Below are positions 38,246 through 52,600 of a DNA stretch of 64,000 bases, in pieces (positions within the stretch are counted from its first letter, which is position 1; every line of letters starts with the position of its first letter). The position numbers were made by a program, and so were the translations under genes. The DNA is taken from contig SRSI01000028.1 of the NCBI GenBank assembly GCA_005656395.1, positions 310,001 to 374,000 of the forward strand, read 5' to 3'. The notes beneath the pieces were generated by a model. That model had not been told where the DNA came from and searched no databases. It was given only the letters and a program-made list of their open reading frames with translations. The stretch is from Strongyloides papillosus. Lineage: Eukaryota > Nematoda > Chromadorea > Rhabditida > Strongyloididae.

Positions 38246-40631
38246 ATGGGTAGTAACTTTTTAAATAATAAAAATTTTGGACCTTATACTATTGAAGTTC
38301 TTTTAGCTTCAAGAGCTGGAGCTTTAATATACTATGGTAAACATCATGATACAGATACTCCAATTGTTCTTAAAAGTGTCGAAAAAGATTATTTACAAAA
38401 AACATTAAAATGTTTTGATTATGATGAAATAAAGGCCTTAATCAAGTTGCAAATACATCCAAATATTTTAAGATTATTTCAGGTAACTTTTATTTTTTTA
38501 ATTCTATATAATTTTATAATAGATTATCGAAACAGATACACATTATAACATGATAACAGAATTTGTTCCAGGAAGAACGTTATTTGACTGTATTATACAA
38601 GACGGTCGTTATAAGGAGAATGATGCACGTAAACTATTTCAACAACTTGTTGCTGCCGTAGCACATTGCCATTTAATTGGTATTGCACATCGTGATATAA
38701 AATTAGAAAACATAATGGTAGATGGAACAAATACCTTACGCTTAATTGACTTTGGTTTGTCGTCAGCGAAACTTACAAATTTAACACAGCCATGTGGTAG
38801 TCTTCCATATACTGCTCCTGAAATATTGGCTGGACAACCATATGATGGTATTAAAGTTGATATATGGAGTGTAGGTGTTTGTTTATTTATAATGCTTGTT
38901 GGAAAATTTCCATTTGAAAATAGTGGTGATCGAAATAGATTGTTGTATGATATATTTTATCGAGATTTAAATATTCCTTTTTATATTTCTATACGTAAGT
39001 AAACAGGAGGAAAAATTTTTTTAGTAACTTATATATTATTAGATGCAAATGATATTCTAAGGAAAATACTTGTAAAAGATCCAGCCAATAGACATAATGT
39101 AGGATGGTTTTTGTCACATGCTTGGTTTAAAAATGATTTAAATGAGAATATAAAACATCAGCTTGAAAAATATATTGTGACACATGATTACATATCAAGA
39201 ATGGGCATGAATAATATTATACCTTCCACTGGAGAGGTTTTACAAGATATAGAATTGACTAAAACTCAATTTCAACATTTTAAAATTGACAAAATTGAAG
39301 AAATTGGGGGAGCATATAAAAAAAAAGATTATACAGATTCATTATTTGCCGTTATTAATATGTTAGACTATCGTAATAAATATCACAAAAAAAGACAAAA
39401 TTATATGTGTCTTCGTCCACCATCTCCCAGTGGACGAGGAAGTATTACAACTGGTTTATCAGTTACGGCAATTGCTGCCCAACAAGCAGAAAAGGAACGT
39501 TTAAAAAATGGTGAAGATGAATTAGAGCCTGTTGGATATATTGAAAAGTTAACAATTAATAATAGTCCAAATGAAAGTAATAATAATAGCAATAATAATA
39601 ATAGTAATTTATTTAATATAAGGTATTTGGACATGAGACGTCATACATTACAATCAACTGATACAATACAACATAATTTAGCGAAATTACAAAGTTTAGT
39701 TACGGAACAGAATCAAAATGATGAATTGAATAAATGTAAATTATCTACAGGTACAATAATAAATTGTATTGATGGTAGTAGTGGTGAATGTACTTGTTAT
39801 AATTGTTATAATAATATGACTAAGAGTAAAAAAATAAGAAATTATGACAGATATCAACAAGGAGAATTAACATTTGAACCTGTTATTGTTGAAGGTGAAG
39901 AGTTAACAAAAAATAGTAATTTAAAAAAGAAAGGAAGACAAAAAAATTGTGGATCGTGTATATCATCACATAATAGTTTTAATAGATTTCCTAATACACC
40001 ATACAATCGTCAAGGTTCATTAACATCAACTATTATAAACAATTCAATGAGAAGGAACAGTCTTGCTACTGATTATGGTAATAGTAATAACGTTTATGGT
40101 CTTTTATCACAAAATTCTAAGCCATTTTCTAAAAATAGACTATATTATCAAAAGAATAATGGTATTAATGAGAATTGTGAGGAAGAACATCATGAAAATA
40201 CTATAACAGTATCCTCATCATCCTCCAATACAGTGAGTAAAAATATCTCGGAACCAATAAATCAAAAATACACATTACCGCCAACAAAAATTATTTCAGT
40301 TCATAATGTATCTTTTACACCCCAAATGACATTTAACAAATTAAAAAATTACTTTGATAAGAATAATTGTGAAATATTCCCGAAATTTAATATTGATAAT
40401 TTTTTTGTACAAATAATGGTAAAAATTAATAATTCATTGATTGATGATAAATTAAATGATGAATATCCATTTGCAGCATGGAAAATTGTAATTAATTTGT
40501 CACCATTAAATCAACAAACAGAAGTTCAATGGATTGGAGTATTAAATGAGTGTAGAGAAAAAGATTATAATGTTTTAATGGAAAGATTAATTAAAGATTT
40601 TATTGTAGGAACATTTTTAAATTTCTCTTAA
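38246..40631 (+). CDS. Ser/Thr protein kinase, CAMK/AMPK-related type
   Basis: Three exons, join(38246..38482,38523..38994,39043..40631), 765 residues; introns of 40 and 48 bp in phases 0 and 1. The kinase domain occupies about residues 11-285: Lys43 (IVLKSVEK), HRDIKLEN with Asp137, IDFGLS with Asp155, APE at 177-179, and DIWSVGVCLFIMLVGKFPF, all typical of the CAMK group. The glycine-rich loop is degenerate (LLASRAGALIYYG), lacking the GxGxxG pattern, though the catalytic residues are intact. The C-terminal half is low-complexity with Asn runs (NNNSNNNN), a CTCYNCYNN cluster and Ser-rich tracts. The last 110 residues are compact and may be a KA1-like regulatory domain (QWIGVLNECREKDYNVLMER), a guess from position and pattern. 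Family relatives phosphorylate Ser/Thr in polarity, energy or stress signalling. I could not name the subfamily. Confidence 0.85.
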
Positions 40632-43600
40632 TTTATAACACAATAAACAGTGTGCCAAAATGGATATTTTATAACTATCCTTTAAATTAATTCATTTAAA
40701 TATTTTTTACCTATAATGATAATTATATTAATCATTAACATAAACATTTTATCAATAATTTATAGTGTAAAATAAAAGAATGCAATGTCTTTTTGTCATT
40801 AAAATGTGAATGAAAAACATAGTATTGTAAAATTAAAAAATAAAAAAACACCATTTTTTAAACAATATAAAAAAGATAAGTTTCATATTTTTAAATAAAT
40901 ATGTACAATAAATTTTTTAATCAAAACTCACCTCTGTCTATTGGAAAGCGTAGTATTAATATGCAATGTATATAGATTGACAATGTCATAAATTATAATT
41001 GTAGTAAAATATCAAAATATAAAAAAGATATGAGTATCAGTTTCAATTATGTATTTACATAATCTTTGTCTTTTAACAGTTTAATATTTATAAAAAAATC
41101 TTTAATAAATATACCGAGATATTAAAAAATATTATTATTATAAAGTTAAAATTTGTTTTTATTTTTCTCATTAAATAATCTTTTAATATTGTGGTAATTA
41201 AAAGAAATATTAAATTATATTAATTAAATAGTTTTTGTTTATAAATATAACTAAAAATATGAGTCAAACTGTAAATTTAAATAGATATTTATATAATATC
41301 ATATATAAAATAACGAAAGTACGATTGGTTTTGCATATTATAAAAAAATAGAAACTTTATAAGTTAAAAATGCTATTCTTTAAAATGAAATAAGATATTA
41401 TATTTGTAATTAAAAGAAAAAAGAACCGTCTATGAATAAGTCATGTAATATTTAATGAACTTTAAATAGTCACTTGCTATTGTAAATACCAATTATTTAT
41501 ATATATTACAATTTACATTGCTAAAAATAACATTATTTTTAATATAAACACAATTGATTAAAATGTTTTTGTTTCTTTTACTTATAGTTTATTTATTACT
41601 AACTTATATAATTAACATAACTTTTTTACAGTATCCTATTTCATATAAAATAATATTTTTTAACCCTACACTGGATATCATGATAAACTCTATGTATTAT
41701 AAGTTTTCATTGGTTATAAAAAAATAGGATTTTTTCTTAAATTAAACAATACCTTTTTTAATCATTTTCTCTAACACGAAATAATAATTTTTTTGATTTC
41801 AAATATTGTTAATGAATTTTAAAATTTATTATTATTATTAATAAAATTTTTTTATTTTTAATATTTACGTTTAAATCATTACTATGAAATTATAATTATC
41901 CTTAAAAAAGTGCAATGGTATATACGAAAATCCGTAACAATTATTTTATTATATAATTTAATTGTTAATGTCAAGGAAAAAAAGTAAAATTGATTTTAAA
42001 AGATAATCATTTTATGGTTTAAAATTAATTAAATATTAATCACTTTTTTGTATATAATTTTATTCAAAGTTTATAGATTAGCAACAGTCGCAAGATTTAG
42101 ATACGTTTTACGTACTACCTCTCTAATAATTACTTAAAAAAGAAGTTGTAATAGAATATATATTTAATAATTAAATTGAAAGAAATTTTTGTAGGTAGAA
42201 TTTTAAATTTTAAAATTAAAATAAGCATGATCTAATTTCTTTTTTTCTATCATCAATTTTATCAATCAAATGTGTAATTTTTTTATTTTAAAAAAAACGT
42301 ACAACAGTCTTATTGTTGATATTTTTGAACTTGACATATCAAAAATTAATGATCTAAAAACATAAAATATTATTAATTGTAGCACTTCCTGATTGTTATT
42401 TTGTATAAAATTTTTTTAATTAAAATAAAGCAAAAGATAAATTTAATCTAGAAAAAAAAATCCTCTTATTGATTATATTAAATTGCAAATTAGTGAATAG
42501 TATGATAATAAATGTTTATAAATTCTAGTGGTTAATCTTTCTACAAAAACTATTTATAATTAAATAAGACTTTTTTCAATAAAAATAACAAAATATTAAT
42601 AGAATGTTAAAATTTACTAGTAAATGATACCATATTCCTTATGTATTCATTTTTATTTATAAAAAATAAAAATAATACTTTTTTTTACAAAAAACGGAAG
42701 TAAAAAATTTTTTACAGTTATAATATTTAATAAAAAGATGTCAAGTGATAAACGAACTTATAAAATCAAAAAAAATAATTTATGGAAAAATTTTATTATA
42801 CACAACTTAATTATCTAGAAACATATAAAAAAAGTTAAAACTACTTTATTAAATTTCTAGTAGAAATAAAAAAAATCAAATCTAACTGTTCAAAGTGTAA
42901 TTCATTTATATTAATAATTTGATGAACTTAAATAGTTTAAAAATTTTAAAATACACTATACCGTAATCTCTATTATTAAAAATAAATTTATTGTTTTTAA
43001 TAAAAATATCTTTAAATTTATTTTTAAGTGTTTATGTAAAGTATTTGTAAAAATATATTAATATAAGCAAAAAATTAAAAAGAAAATTTTTTTATAAACA
43101 TATATGCATGATTGTTTATGATAATTAAAAGATAATGAGTGCAAAAAAATAATCTTTTTCTTTATCGTTTATCTTTATTAAGCATTTTGTATTTTTTGAA
43201 TAGATTTTTGTTTATATCAATGTTGTAGAGTTGTTCGTCATTTGATGGAATTTTTAAAGTATGCAATCGTAGAATAAATGGTTAGAGTTAAATTTTCTTC
43301 AAGGTAGTTTTTAAAACTTATGAAAACAATTTAATATTGTGAAAAATAACATTAATTTTAGGTAAATGTTTTTTAAAGTAAATTAATTAAAAAAAGTGTA
43401 CAAATTTCTTAGGATAAATTAATCCTTACTATTTTATATATATCATTAATAAAAATTATGTTTTAACTTGAATATTTATAAACTTAATATTTTAAATCTC
43501 GAGTGATAATGCATGAAAGAGTTAGTTATTTTTTTTGTGTAAAATTAATCTAATAGTCGATACACGGTTCAATCAAGCATTATAAAAGTTTGTTTAAAAA

Positions 43601-46600
43601 ATGGTAAATCAAGCAAACTCAATAAATTTCTATATTTATAGAAAAAAATTTTTAATATAACTTTTCATTTTTATTTAAGTGTTCCTTGATCTAGCTAGAG
43701 AAGACAATTAATCAAAATTACTAAATATAAATAAAAAACTATTTGATAACGCATAATGAGGTGTTTGAAAACAAGTAATTATATATTTAGAACAGAAAAA
43801 TCTATAAAAAATGTACTAATTTTAAAGTTACTTTTTTCTAACTCATATAAATTTATCCATTTCTTATGCAATAAAAAAAAGATAATTTATATGTATATCA
43901 AAATATTACTTATAACATAAAAAATGCAAAATAAAATTAAAAAATTAACACCAATTGATAATTTTTTCTCTTATTTTTATTCAAAAACATTTTCTTATCT
44001 TATTTTTAATAAACATTTAGCCTATTTTGAGTTATCAACTTTCATCAAATACAACAAAAATATTTATACTATTACAATTAAATATATTTTTCATTATTGT
44101 GTAACATTGGAAGAGAAAAATATCTATCAAAAAGTGACAATTTTATATAGTTTTAATTATATTTTTGCATGATTCTATTTTTTTCATAAAGAATAAAATT
44201 AATTTTGATATTAGATCTTTCTATCTTTAATAAACATATGTAATAAAAATTATCTTTCATAAAATTATTGTTTTTGTAAATTTTGTTGTTTTACTCTTTT
44301 ATAAAAGATGGATATTATGGAAATGTAAAAAAATAAATTAAAATGTTTAAAAAACCGATTATAGGCATTTTTTGAACCAGTTGTTAAAAGATATCAATAC
44401 ACATTTAAGTAAACTTTTTTATTGTTTAATTAATGTTTTTTTATTGTTAATTAAATATTAATATTAGAAAAAATAAACTTTTTTTAAGTATAAAGTGCAA
44501 GTAAAAAATGAAAAGTACCATAAACTAAAAATATGTTGTAATACACTTTTTGAGAAAGAAACTACCGATGTATGAATAAGTCAATCATATAAAACTATTT
44601 ACATTATTTTTTACATTCATCCGGAACAATTTTCTTTATCAATCATTTAGAAATGTTTATACATTGCAATCAAAATATTAGAATAAATCATCTTAAACAT
44701 TTGTAACGTTTGATCTATCTTTTTTATTCATCTTTAAGTTATCTTATTTTATAAAAGCAACTCCAATGCACTTTTGTAATGATTAACCTAAAAAAATATT
44801 TATTAAAAAAGTATAGATAGTACATAAATTTTTATAATAACTATATTAAAAAAATAAAATAATTATTATAATAGATTTTTAAATTAATCTGTTGCCGCAA
44901 TCAAAATTTTCTTTTTGATCTTTTAATATATCTTTTTTAATATACAAATGTACTTATGATCAATTAAAGAAAATTTTACAATTTATTACTATTAATATTG
45001 TTTTTTATCTATTTTTAAGTATATTGTAAAACATGAAACCATAAACTTTTTTTTTGATAATAAATGTTTGTAATATAATATTAAAAACATATTAATACTT
45101 TTAAAATATTATAAAAATTCTTGATTTTAGGCAGCTGTCATAACACAATACATTTTCTCTTCATTTATAATCAAACGCTTATTAAAAATTTTATGATTGA
45201 CCATTGGCAAGTTTGGAAATTATGACAACATTTGTATGTATGGATATTTATTAATAGAGTCTAGTTTTATTAAATCTCTAATCTCTTTACACAATGAGAC
45301 TTCTTCATTCTCGCAGTAAGGTATAGAGTTATATAGTTATATATATCTCCATACAAATGATTTTTGAATGCCTTTGTTGCCTAAATAATCATTCATCCCT
45401 ATCTATTACCATCAATTCCTCTTTATAGTACACTATTTCTCATGTATTCTTACAATACTAAGTGGAAATGTGAATCTAGATTATTTGATAATACCATTTA
45501 TCCAGATACTTCTTGTACAAAAGACCTCTATCTCATTTCTTTAAACTGACTTTTAATGGAAGGTAATTTATAAATATAGATATACATAAATAGGTAGATA
45601 TATAACGATAAAAATTTAAAACTCACAACAACGGTATCATAAGATTAGATGACCAGTGGCAATAAATGTTTAACTCATTTTTCATATAACAATACGTATA
45701 TATTAAAATATTTGTAGAAATTTGTATTCTCAACTGAAAGAATCAATTTTATTAATAAGAATAGATTCAATATGTGTGAATATATATATTGTATTATCTA
45801 AATTATTTTATTTTTAAAGAAACCTCCATATATTTTAACAGAAATATTTCAATTGTTACATTACTAGACTATAAACAAATTTATATTTTATTATATAACT
45901 TTATAAAAAGACACTCTTACAATATAAAATTATAAAAAACATTTTTAACTATAACATTTTGTTTTTAGATAGAGTAGTACTATGATATATTATGTTAAAT
46001 TTATAATGTCCAAATTTTAAAATAAAGAAATTGATATATATTTTTCACATAATTATTCTATTTCATAATGAGGTAAATTTGTCAACTCAGACAAAAGACT
46101 TTGTTTAACTTACAACATCTCTTGATTTTTACCGACATCACACATAAATATCTATTTCCTTTATTGTGCAATAAGTTAAAAAAGATTTGCGAGAATTGAA
46201 GAATTAATTGTAATTTTAAATATTACTTTTATTTTAATGAATTTATGCTGTGTTCATTTTTATTAATCACCTTACATTAAAATCACTACTATGATTTTTT
46301 TTCCTTCCAATCTTTTTAGAATCATTAAATATGTATGATAAATTAATTAAAAGAGAATTTAATCATTTAACGATTCTTTTTCACTTAAAATATTTATAAA
46401 TGATAACAATTTTTTTTCCTCTATAAGACATATAAATATTTTTTAGAGTTTTTATTTATTTCTTAAAGTACATCTTCCAAGAAAAATTATATGTATAATT
46501 TACTTATAGTATAAATATATCATAAATCTATACGTGAATATAAATGCATTTTATTTAGATGTAGAATAAATTTTTTCAATTCTCACTTTTACAATCACCT

Positions 46601-49600
46601 CTTTTTGGAAGGTATCTACCATCCTCATAACATTTTAATTTTAATTATCCATTCTATTGTTCCAACTACCCATTGGTGTTCCAATCATATATTTTCATTA
46701 TTTATTACTCAATTTATTAATTAAAAATGAATGTGGTCCTATCTTTAATAATCCTATTTTCATCTTAATTCTTATCTTTTAATATATACTTCATAATTTA
46801 TAAAGAAATATTAATTTATCTATTTATATTATTATCAGAGGAAGTGTCAAAAATTATTGTATGATAGAATGAATAGAAAATGTAGGAGAATTTTTATTAA
46901 TAAGTATAACAAATAACATAATTAGTTTTATATAAAAATGATAATCATAATTGAAAAGTTATATTTTGAATAGGTAATTATAAAGGAAAACAATTTGTAA
47001 ATTACAATATAGATATATATTTATATATGTATCATCTCCTTCTTCTAATCATCGTAAATAGATATATAAATTGTCATTATTAGTATTGTTGTTAAGAACA
47101 TTCTCTTGTAAAAATATTTTAAATTTTCTGTTAAAGAAATTTTTACAATATTTTAATAGAAAATTTGTAATTTATAAGAATGAATAATTTGATTTATAGA
47201 TATTTTATATTCATTGTTTAATGATCAAGATGAGTTAAAAAAGAACAACCATTCTATTCATTCTTATAAATTTTTGCCTCCATCAAAATAAAATTTTTAC
47301 TTTTTCTTTCAATACATAATGGCTATATTTTAGTATAAACTTTATTACTCAGATTTGTAATTTTTTTTTATATATTACAAAATTTTTATTGTTAATTTTT
47401 TTATCAAATAATAATGTAGGTTAAATAATTTATAAAGTTTATGATAGAACTAATTTTATTCAAATTTTATGGAAATTTAAATTCAATAGGTAGTAAAATT
47501 TTTACGGCTTGTTACCTTTAAAGATGCCATAATAATACTGAAACTATTTATATGTTTGGATAGTTTTTTTTCTTTAAAAAATTCTTACATAAAGTACATA
47601 TTTAAGATACTTTTTAGGATTATTTTATTTAATATAATGCATATTTTATTAAGATTATTTAGTAAATACTACAAATAATTTAAGATTATCATAAAAATTT
47701 ATTGTTTGCTTCATCTATACATGTATATATATAATAATTTTTTCATAAGATAAGAATTTTTTTGTTTAATTTACCAAGTGATAAATTTATTTATTTTGAT
47801 TTTATTCTAAAAACACCTCTACTTCTTCCTAAATTTTAAATTTTAGTGTTTTTTTCTGTTATTGTTTTATTTTTAAATATTTTTGTCTATTTAAATACAA
47901 TTGTTTATTTAGTACTGTATAATTATTTTTTAGCAAACAATAAAATGATGGAGTGAGCACTCGTCAATCTTCTCCTAATATATGTTAATTTTTTTGATCA
48001 AAACAAGACTATTATTACACTCTGCCTCATTACATTTATTTTTTTAATGTTTTTCTCCTCATGCCTTTTTTTAAAATGTTTTCCAAGACAGGTATCTCTC
48101 TTTCTGGATGACCTTCAATGGATATATCTTTATGAACAATATAAAATATTGAGATAGAATAGATCTAGTCCCTTTAAAAAACGACATGTCTTTACTTTCG
48201 TTTTACAAATATTTTTTTTAGTTTTTTTTATTTTTTTAAAAAAAAGGTATATAAATGAAGTACAAAATAATTTGATAGGTGAACCTTAGGAAATTTTCTT
48301 CTTTTACAAAATTTATTTACATTTATTTTAATAGATTTTTATGAGCAATGTAAGAGATAGTTGAATAACAATATAATTCCATTTCTAAAACATTAAAATA
48401 AATCAAAAATTTTATTCTCATTGTTATCAACATTTTAATTTTTTTTCACAGATGTATTAAATAATTTTATTTCTTTTTGTTGCCATATTTGTCTTTTTTT
48501 ATTTTATCAGGACACGCCTGTGCATTGTTTCTGTTACTAACTCTTATTTTATAAAATAATTATATAAATCTTGCTTCCTATCTATTATTTATTTTAAATA
48601 ATTATATACGGTACCTATTGAGCTTTATTTATTGAATAAGAACAAAAGATATATGTGTATGTTAAAGTTATCGTAGTTTGTCATAATTTTTCTAGTTTAG
48701 CATCAATAATTAATTACAAATGACTCATAATGGAGTTTAATATATTTAATTTTAAATAAAATATTTTTTTGTTTTTACAATAATACTTATGTCAATCGAC
48801 TTTTTTGATTGTTCTTTTTATGTTTAAAGTATAATGATGAAATAGACAATAAAAATTTTCTTGCAATACATAATGAGTTTGATGTAAATAAAAACTATTT
48901 AAAATGTTTCAATAATTTTCTTTAGTTTCTTTGGTATTGAGGTAACTTTTTTTATTCTTATTTATTGTTATTTCTTATTTTTAATAACTTTTTTTCACTC
49001 TTTTGTTAATAATATCTTTTGAGTCATTAAAGATTACTCTGATCTATATACATTAAAAATGCTCTCTATTTAAGAGTATTTGTAATTTTCTAAACTTATT
49101 AATAGGGGAAATAAAAATTATATACGGCTATTGTCTTAGATAAATAATGATTTATAACTGTCTTACTTAATATCTAATATTTTAAATCTTCATTTACAAA
49201 ATTTATATTTATTATTCACGCCCTCAAAGTTAAAAAAATTAATAATAAGAACCTAATTATTTTAAAGTTAAAAAAATTTTAAAAGTAGGTTGTTGGAGGG
49301 AACATATAAACTTAAAGTTAATATTTAAATTTTTAGGTTATTTAAATGTAATATTATATGTGAAAAAAATGTTAATTATTAAGATCTGTTGCATAGATAA
49401 TATTCTGAAGTGTGCCAATGTTTTAGTAAGTAGCGATTATAAGATTAACGTTTATAATTGACCCTTGAAGGATGATTAGCTAAGTTATTTTTAAAATGTT
49501 GTTACATTTAATTACATACTCTAATATATCTTTTTTCTGTTAAAAATGGTAAAAGTGTTGAGATTATATTAATCTTAACAACTTCAATAGATTAATTAAC

Positions 49601-52600
49601 GTGAATCATGTTTATTATTGTTTATATTTTTATAACATTTCATTAATGATATCTTTTTATAACCTAGACATATACTTTTTTATGTATTTTTGTAAAAATG
49701 TTAACAATCTGTATCTCCTTTTTAAATTAAAAATAAATAAATCATGCTATTTATTTGTGACTAGACAATAGTTGTTTAATTAATTTCAAATAAAAAAATG
49801 CATTCAAGAAGATGTTTTATATTTATCATATAATTATTTTTTAGTATCTACTTATTTATGATGTTATATTTTTATTATGATAAGCTATTACAACTATATT
49901 ATTTTCTTTTTAGTGTTATTAAAAAATACGTTAAACTTAAACATTTAATTAGGGAAATGAGAATTTTTACTACCATTTTTAATTACAAATTGTCATTTTT
50001 TTTATGGATGCTATATTTAATATTCCTTAAATAATCTTTTATGTTAATTATTATGTAATAATTTCTATTTTATTGAACATGTTTCTTTGTTACATAAATT
50101 ATTATTACAAACATCAACGAATATTGTTCCTGTTTTGACTAGTTACTATAAATTTACTGATGACAGATAAATAAATAATTGAAATTTTAAAAAGTCTTGG
50201 AAAATTCTTGATTTATCCATTAAACTTTTACCGTTGATTGAATAAATATTATAATAATTTATTCACTTACAACTTTTAGTGTATTTTATTTACATTTATA
50301 TGAGCTAAAAATTTATCTTCCTATACTAACAAGGAAGGTAAAATTGATCATTATTTTTGATGACATTTTTAGGAGTTTCACAATACTAAGTACAAGTATT
50401 GAGCATTTAGTAAAAGATAAGAGATAGATAATTTTTTTTAAAATGTATGGAAAAAATTTTAATCTTGAAATGAACTGTAAAGCATGTATTATCAAAAATT
50501 TCGTATTTCAATGCATTTTTATAATGATTCAATGTTCACCCAATAAATTGAGTCCATAACGCATCCATTTTTTGATATAAAACTTAAACAATCGTAAATT
50601 AGATAATAGTATCATAAAGTACCACTATTTAAAAGATACATGTTTTGTTAATACTTCTATTCCGGTATTTTAAATTAATTTTTATAGCATTACATATATA
50701 TTCTTTTTTAAATATTGTCATTAATCTCCTAATATATAGCTTTTATCTTTTCTATCATTAGCATATTCAATTCTAATCATCACTAATTCTTTTTTTTAAA
50801 ATCAAAATATTCACCAAAAAAAGATGTGAAACCTGAAGATAACTAGATCATTATAAATAATATTTATATACATAGCAATTTGTTTGTATTTTTCAGAGAT
50901 ACTAAGCATTATTAGAAAAGCACTATAAAGAATTTTTTAATATCTAATATGATAAATATCACCGATAAAAATCATCTTTAATATGTATTATTATTTGGAA
51001 AAAAAGAGTTTTATGATTTGTTTTGAAACATGTATTTATTTATGTGTTACTACTTTATGGAAGAAGCTTTGAAACAGTTTAAAATGTCATAAAATTGTTA
51101 TAATGAGAAAAGAATACCTTATAGTTGTTTCAATTAGTATACATAACTTCTTTTAAATAATTAATCTTTTATTAAAGCAAATATAAGATACATAGTAATG
51201 TATTTTTTATTTAAATGACCACTTTTATTTATTTCAATAGATAATTACATTTTTTAAGTTGTAAAGTATTGTAATTTTTGAGAAAAGATATAAGGAATTT
51301 AAGGAAAAAAAGTGTCTTTTATAACTAAAATGTTTATTATAGCACAAAAACTTCAAGAGAGCTTGTTTTTGGTAGAATTTAACAATTAATATATAATAAC
51401 GATAAAAGGAGTTTATAATGAAACATACAATCAACAATATTAATATACATTTTTTATTTATCTCCACCTGTTATTATCCCCTAATAATAAACTACTTTTA
51501 AGTGAAGCAGCTTAGAAATAGTTATCATTGAAATTTCCAATCACCTTGGTCATCCTTAATTTGTTTTTACAATTTTATTTTTAAAAGCTTTTATGTAAAT
51601 ACATATATTTTATCTTTAAAAACTTACGCTATTATAAAAGAGTACTTTTAATAGAGATGAGAAGTGATTATTATTATATCATCTTTTTTGTCATCATCGA
51701 AGATACCTCAATGATCTTTTATCTATATAAGGATATTGTAAAAAAGAGATATAAGGTAAAACCAGCTTGTTCTGTGCTCTTGGTAGGACAGTTATTCAAT
51801 TTACAAAAATAATTACATTTTTATATATATACCCAGTAAAAATAAGAAAAATTTAAAATTATCCTTATTTTGTAATAAAATATTTTTCCTTTAAAAAGAT
51901 CATACTTTTACAGTTTTATAAAAGTTAATCCATTAATAAAATTTTATTGCATATTACATTAATTTCACTCTCGTTTTAATTTATTTATATTATTGTTATA
52001 TCCTATTTATTTCAACTAACACTTTAAAAAGATTATTATTAAATATTTTAATGTATCATTATTCTTTATTATAATTCTAATAATTTTTAACTAGAACTTA
52101 TCTAATATTGAAACATCTCCTTTCTATATACGTATATGTAATATTCCCATGCACACCTATTCATTTATCTACCTGTTAAGATTACATTTCTAAATAATTC
52201 TTTAGGGCTGTCATCTGTTGTATTAAATATAATTTTTATCACAAACTATTATGTGATCTCCCTCATAAAATGTAACTATTGTTTTCCATTTAACACATCT
52301 GTTTGATGTGTGGATCATGCAAAATTATTTAAAAATCTTTACATTCTTATGTTATTTGTTAAATTCTAGTTTCAGGAAAAGGTGACTTAATCACAGTATC
52401 ATAAAAGTATTTTATTTATTTTGTAATTTTCTTTTGTATATTTCTAAATGTTTTATTCATGAATAGATGCTGTATTATTATAGCTAAATTGACAGTACAT
52501 ATTATTACGATTTCTTATCATATTTTAATTATCATTTTTGCAAAAACTATGTCTATTTTGGAATTTTTTTAGACAACTTTATTTTTAACATTTTTTAATT

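Noticed and set aside
39401..39634. Leu-rich minus-strand frame opposite the kinase
   Set aside because: Antisense of the Asn-run coding part of the kinase exon, which explains the poly-Leu.
43924..44172. 82-codon plus-strand frame in the gene desert
   Set aside because: Begins with ATG but has no domain, signal or splice evidence and is built almost entirely of AT-rich codons.
51234..51467. 77-codon minus-strand frame with an apparent signal peptide
   Set aside because: The frame opens at a GTG codon and the first real ATG nearby is in another frame; no introns or homology.
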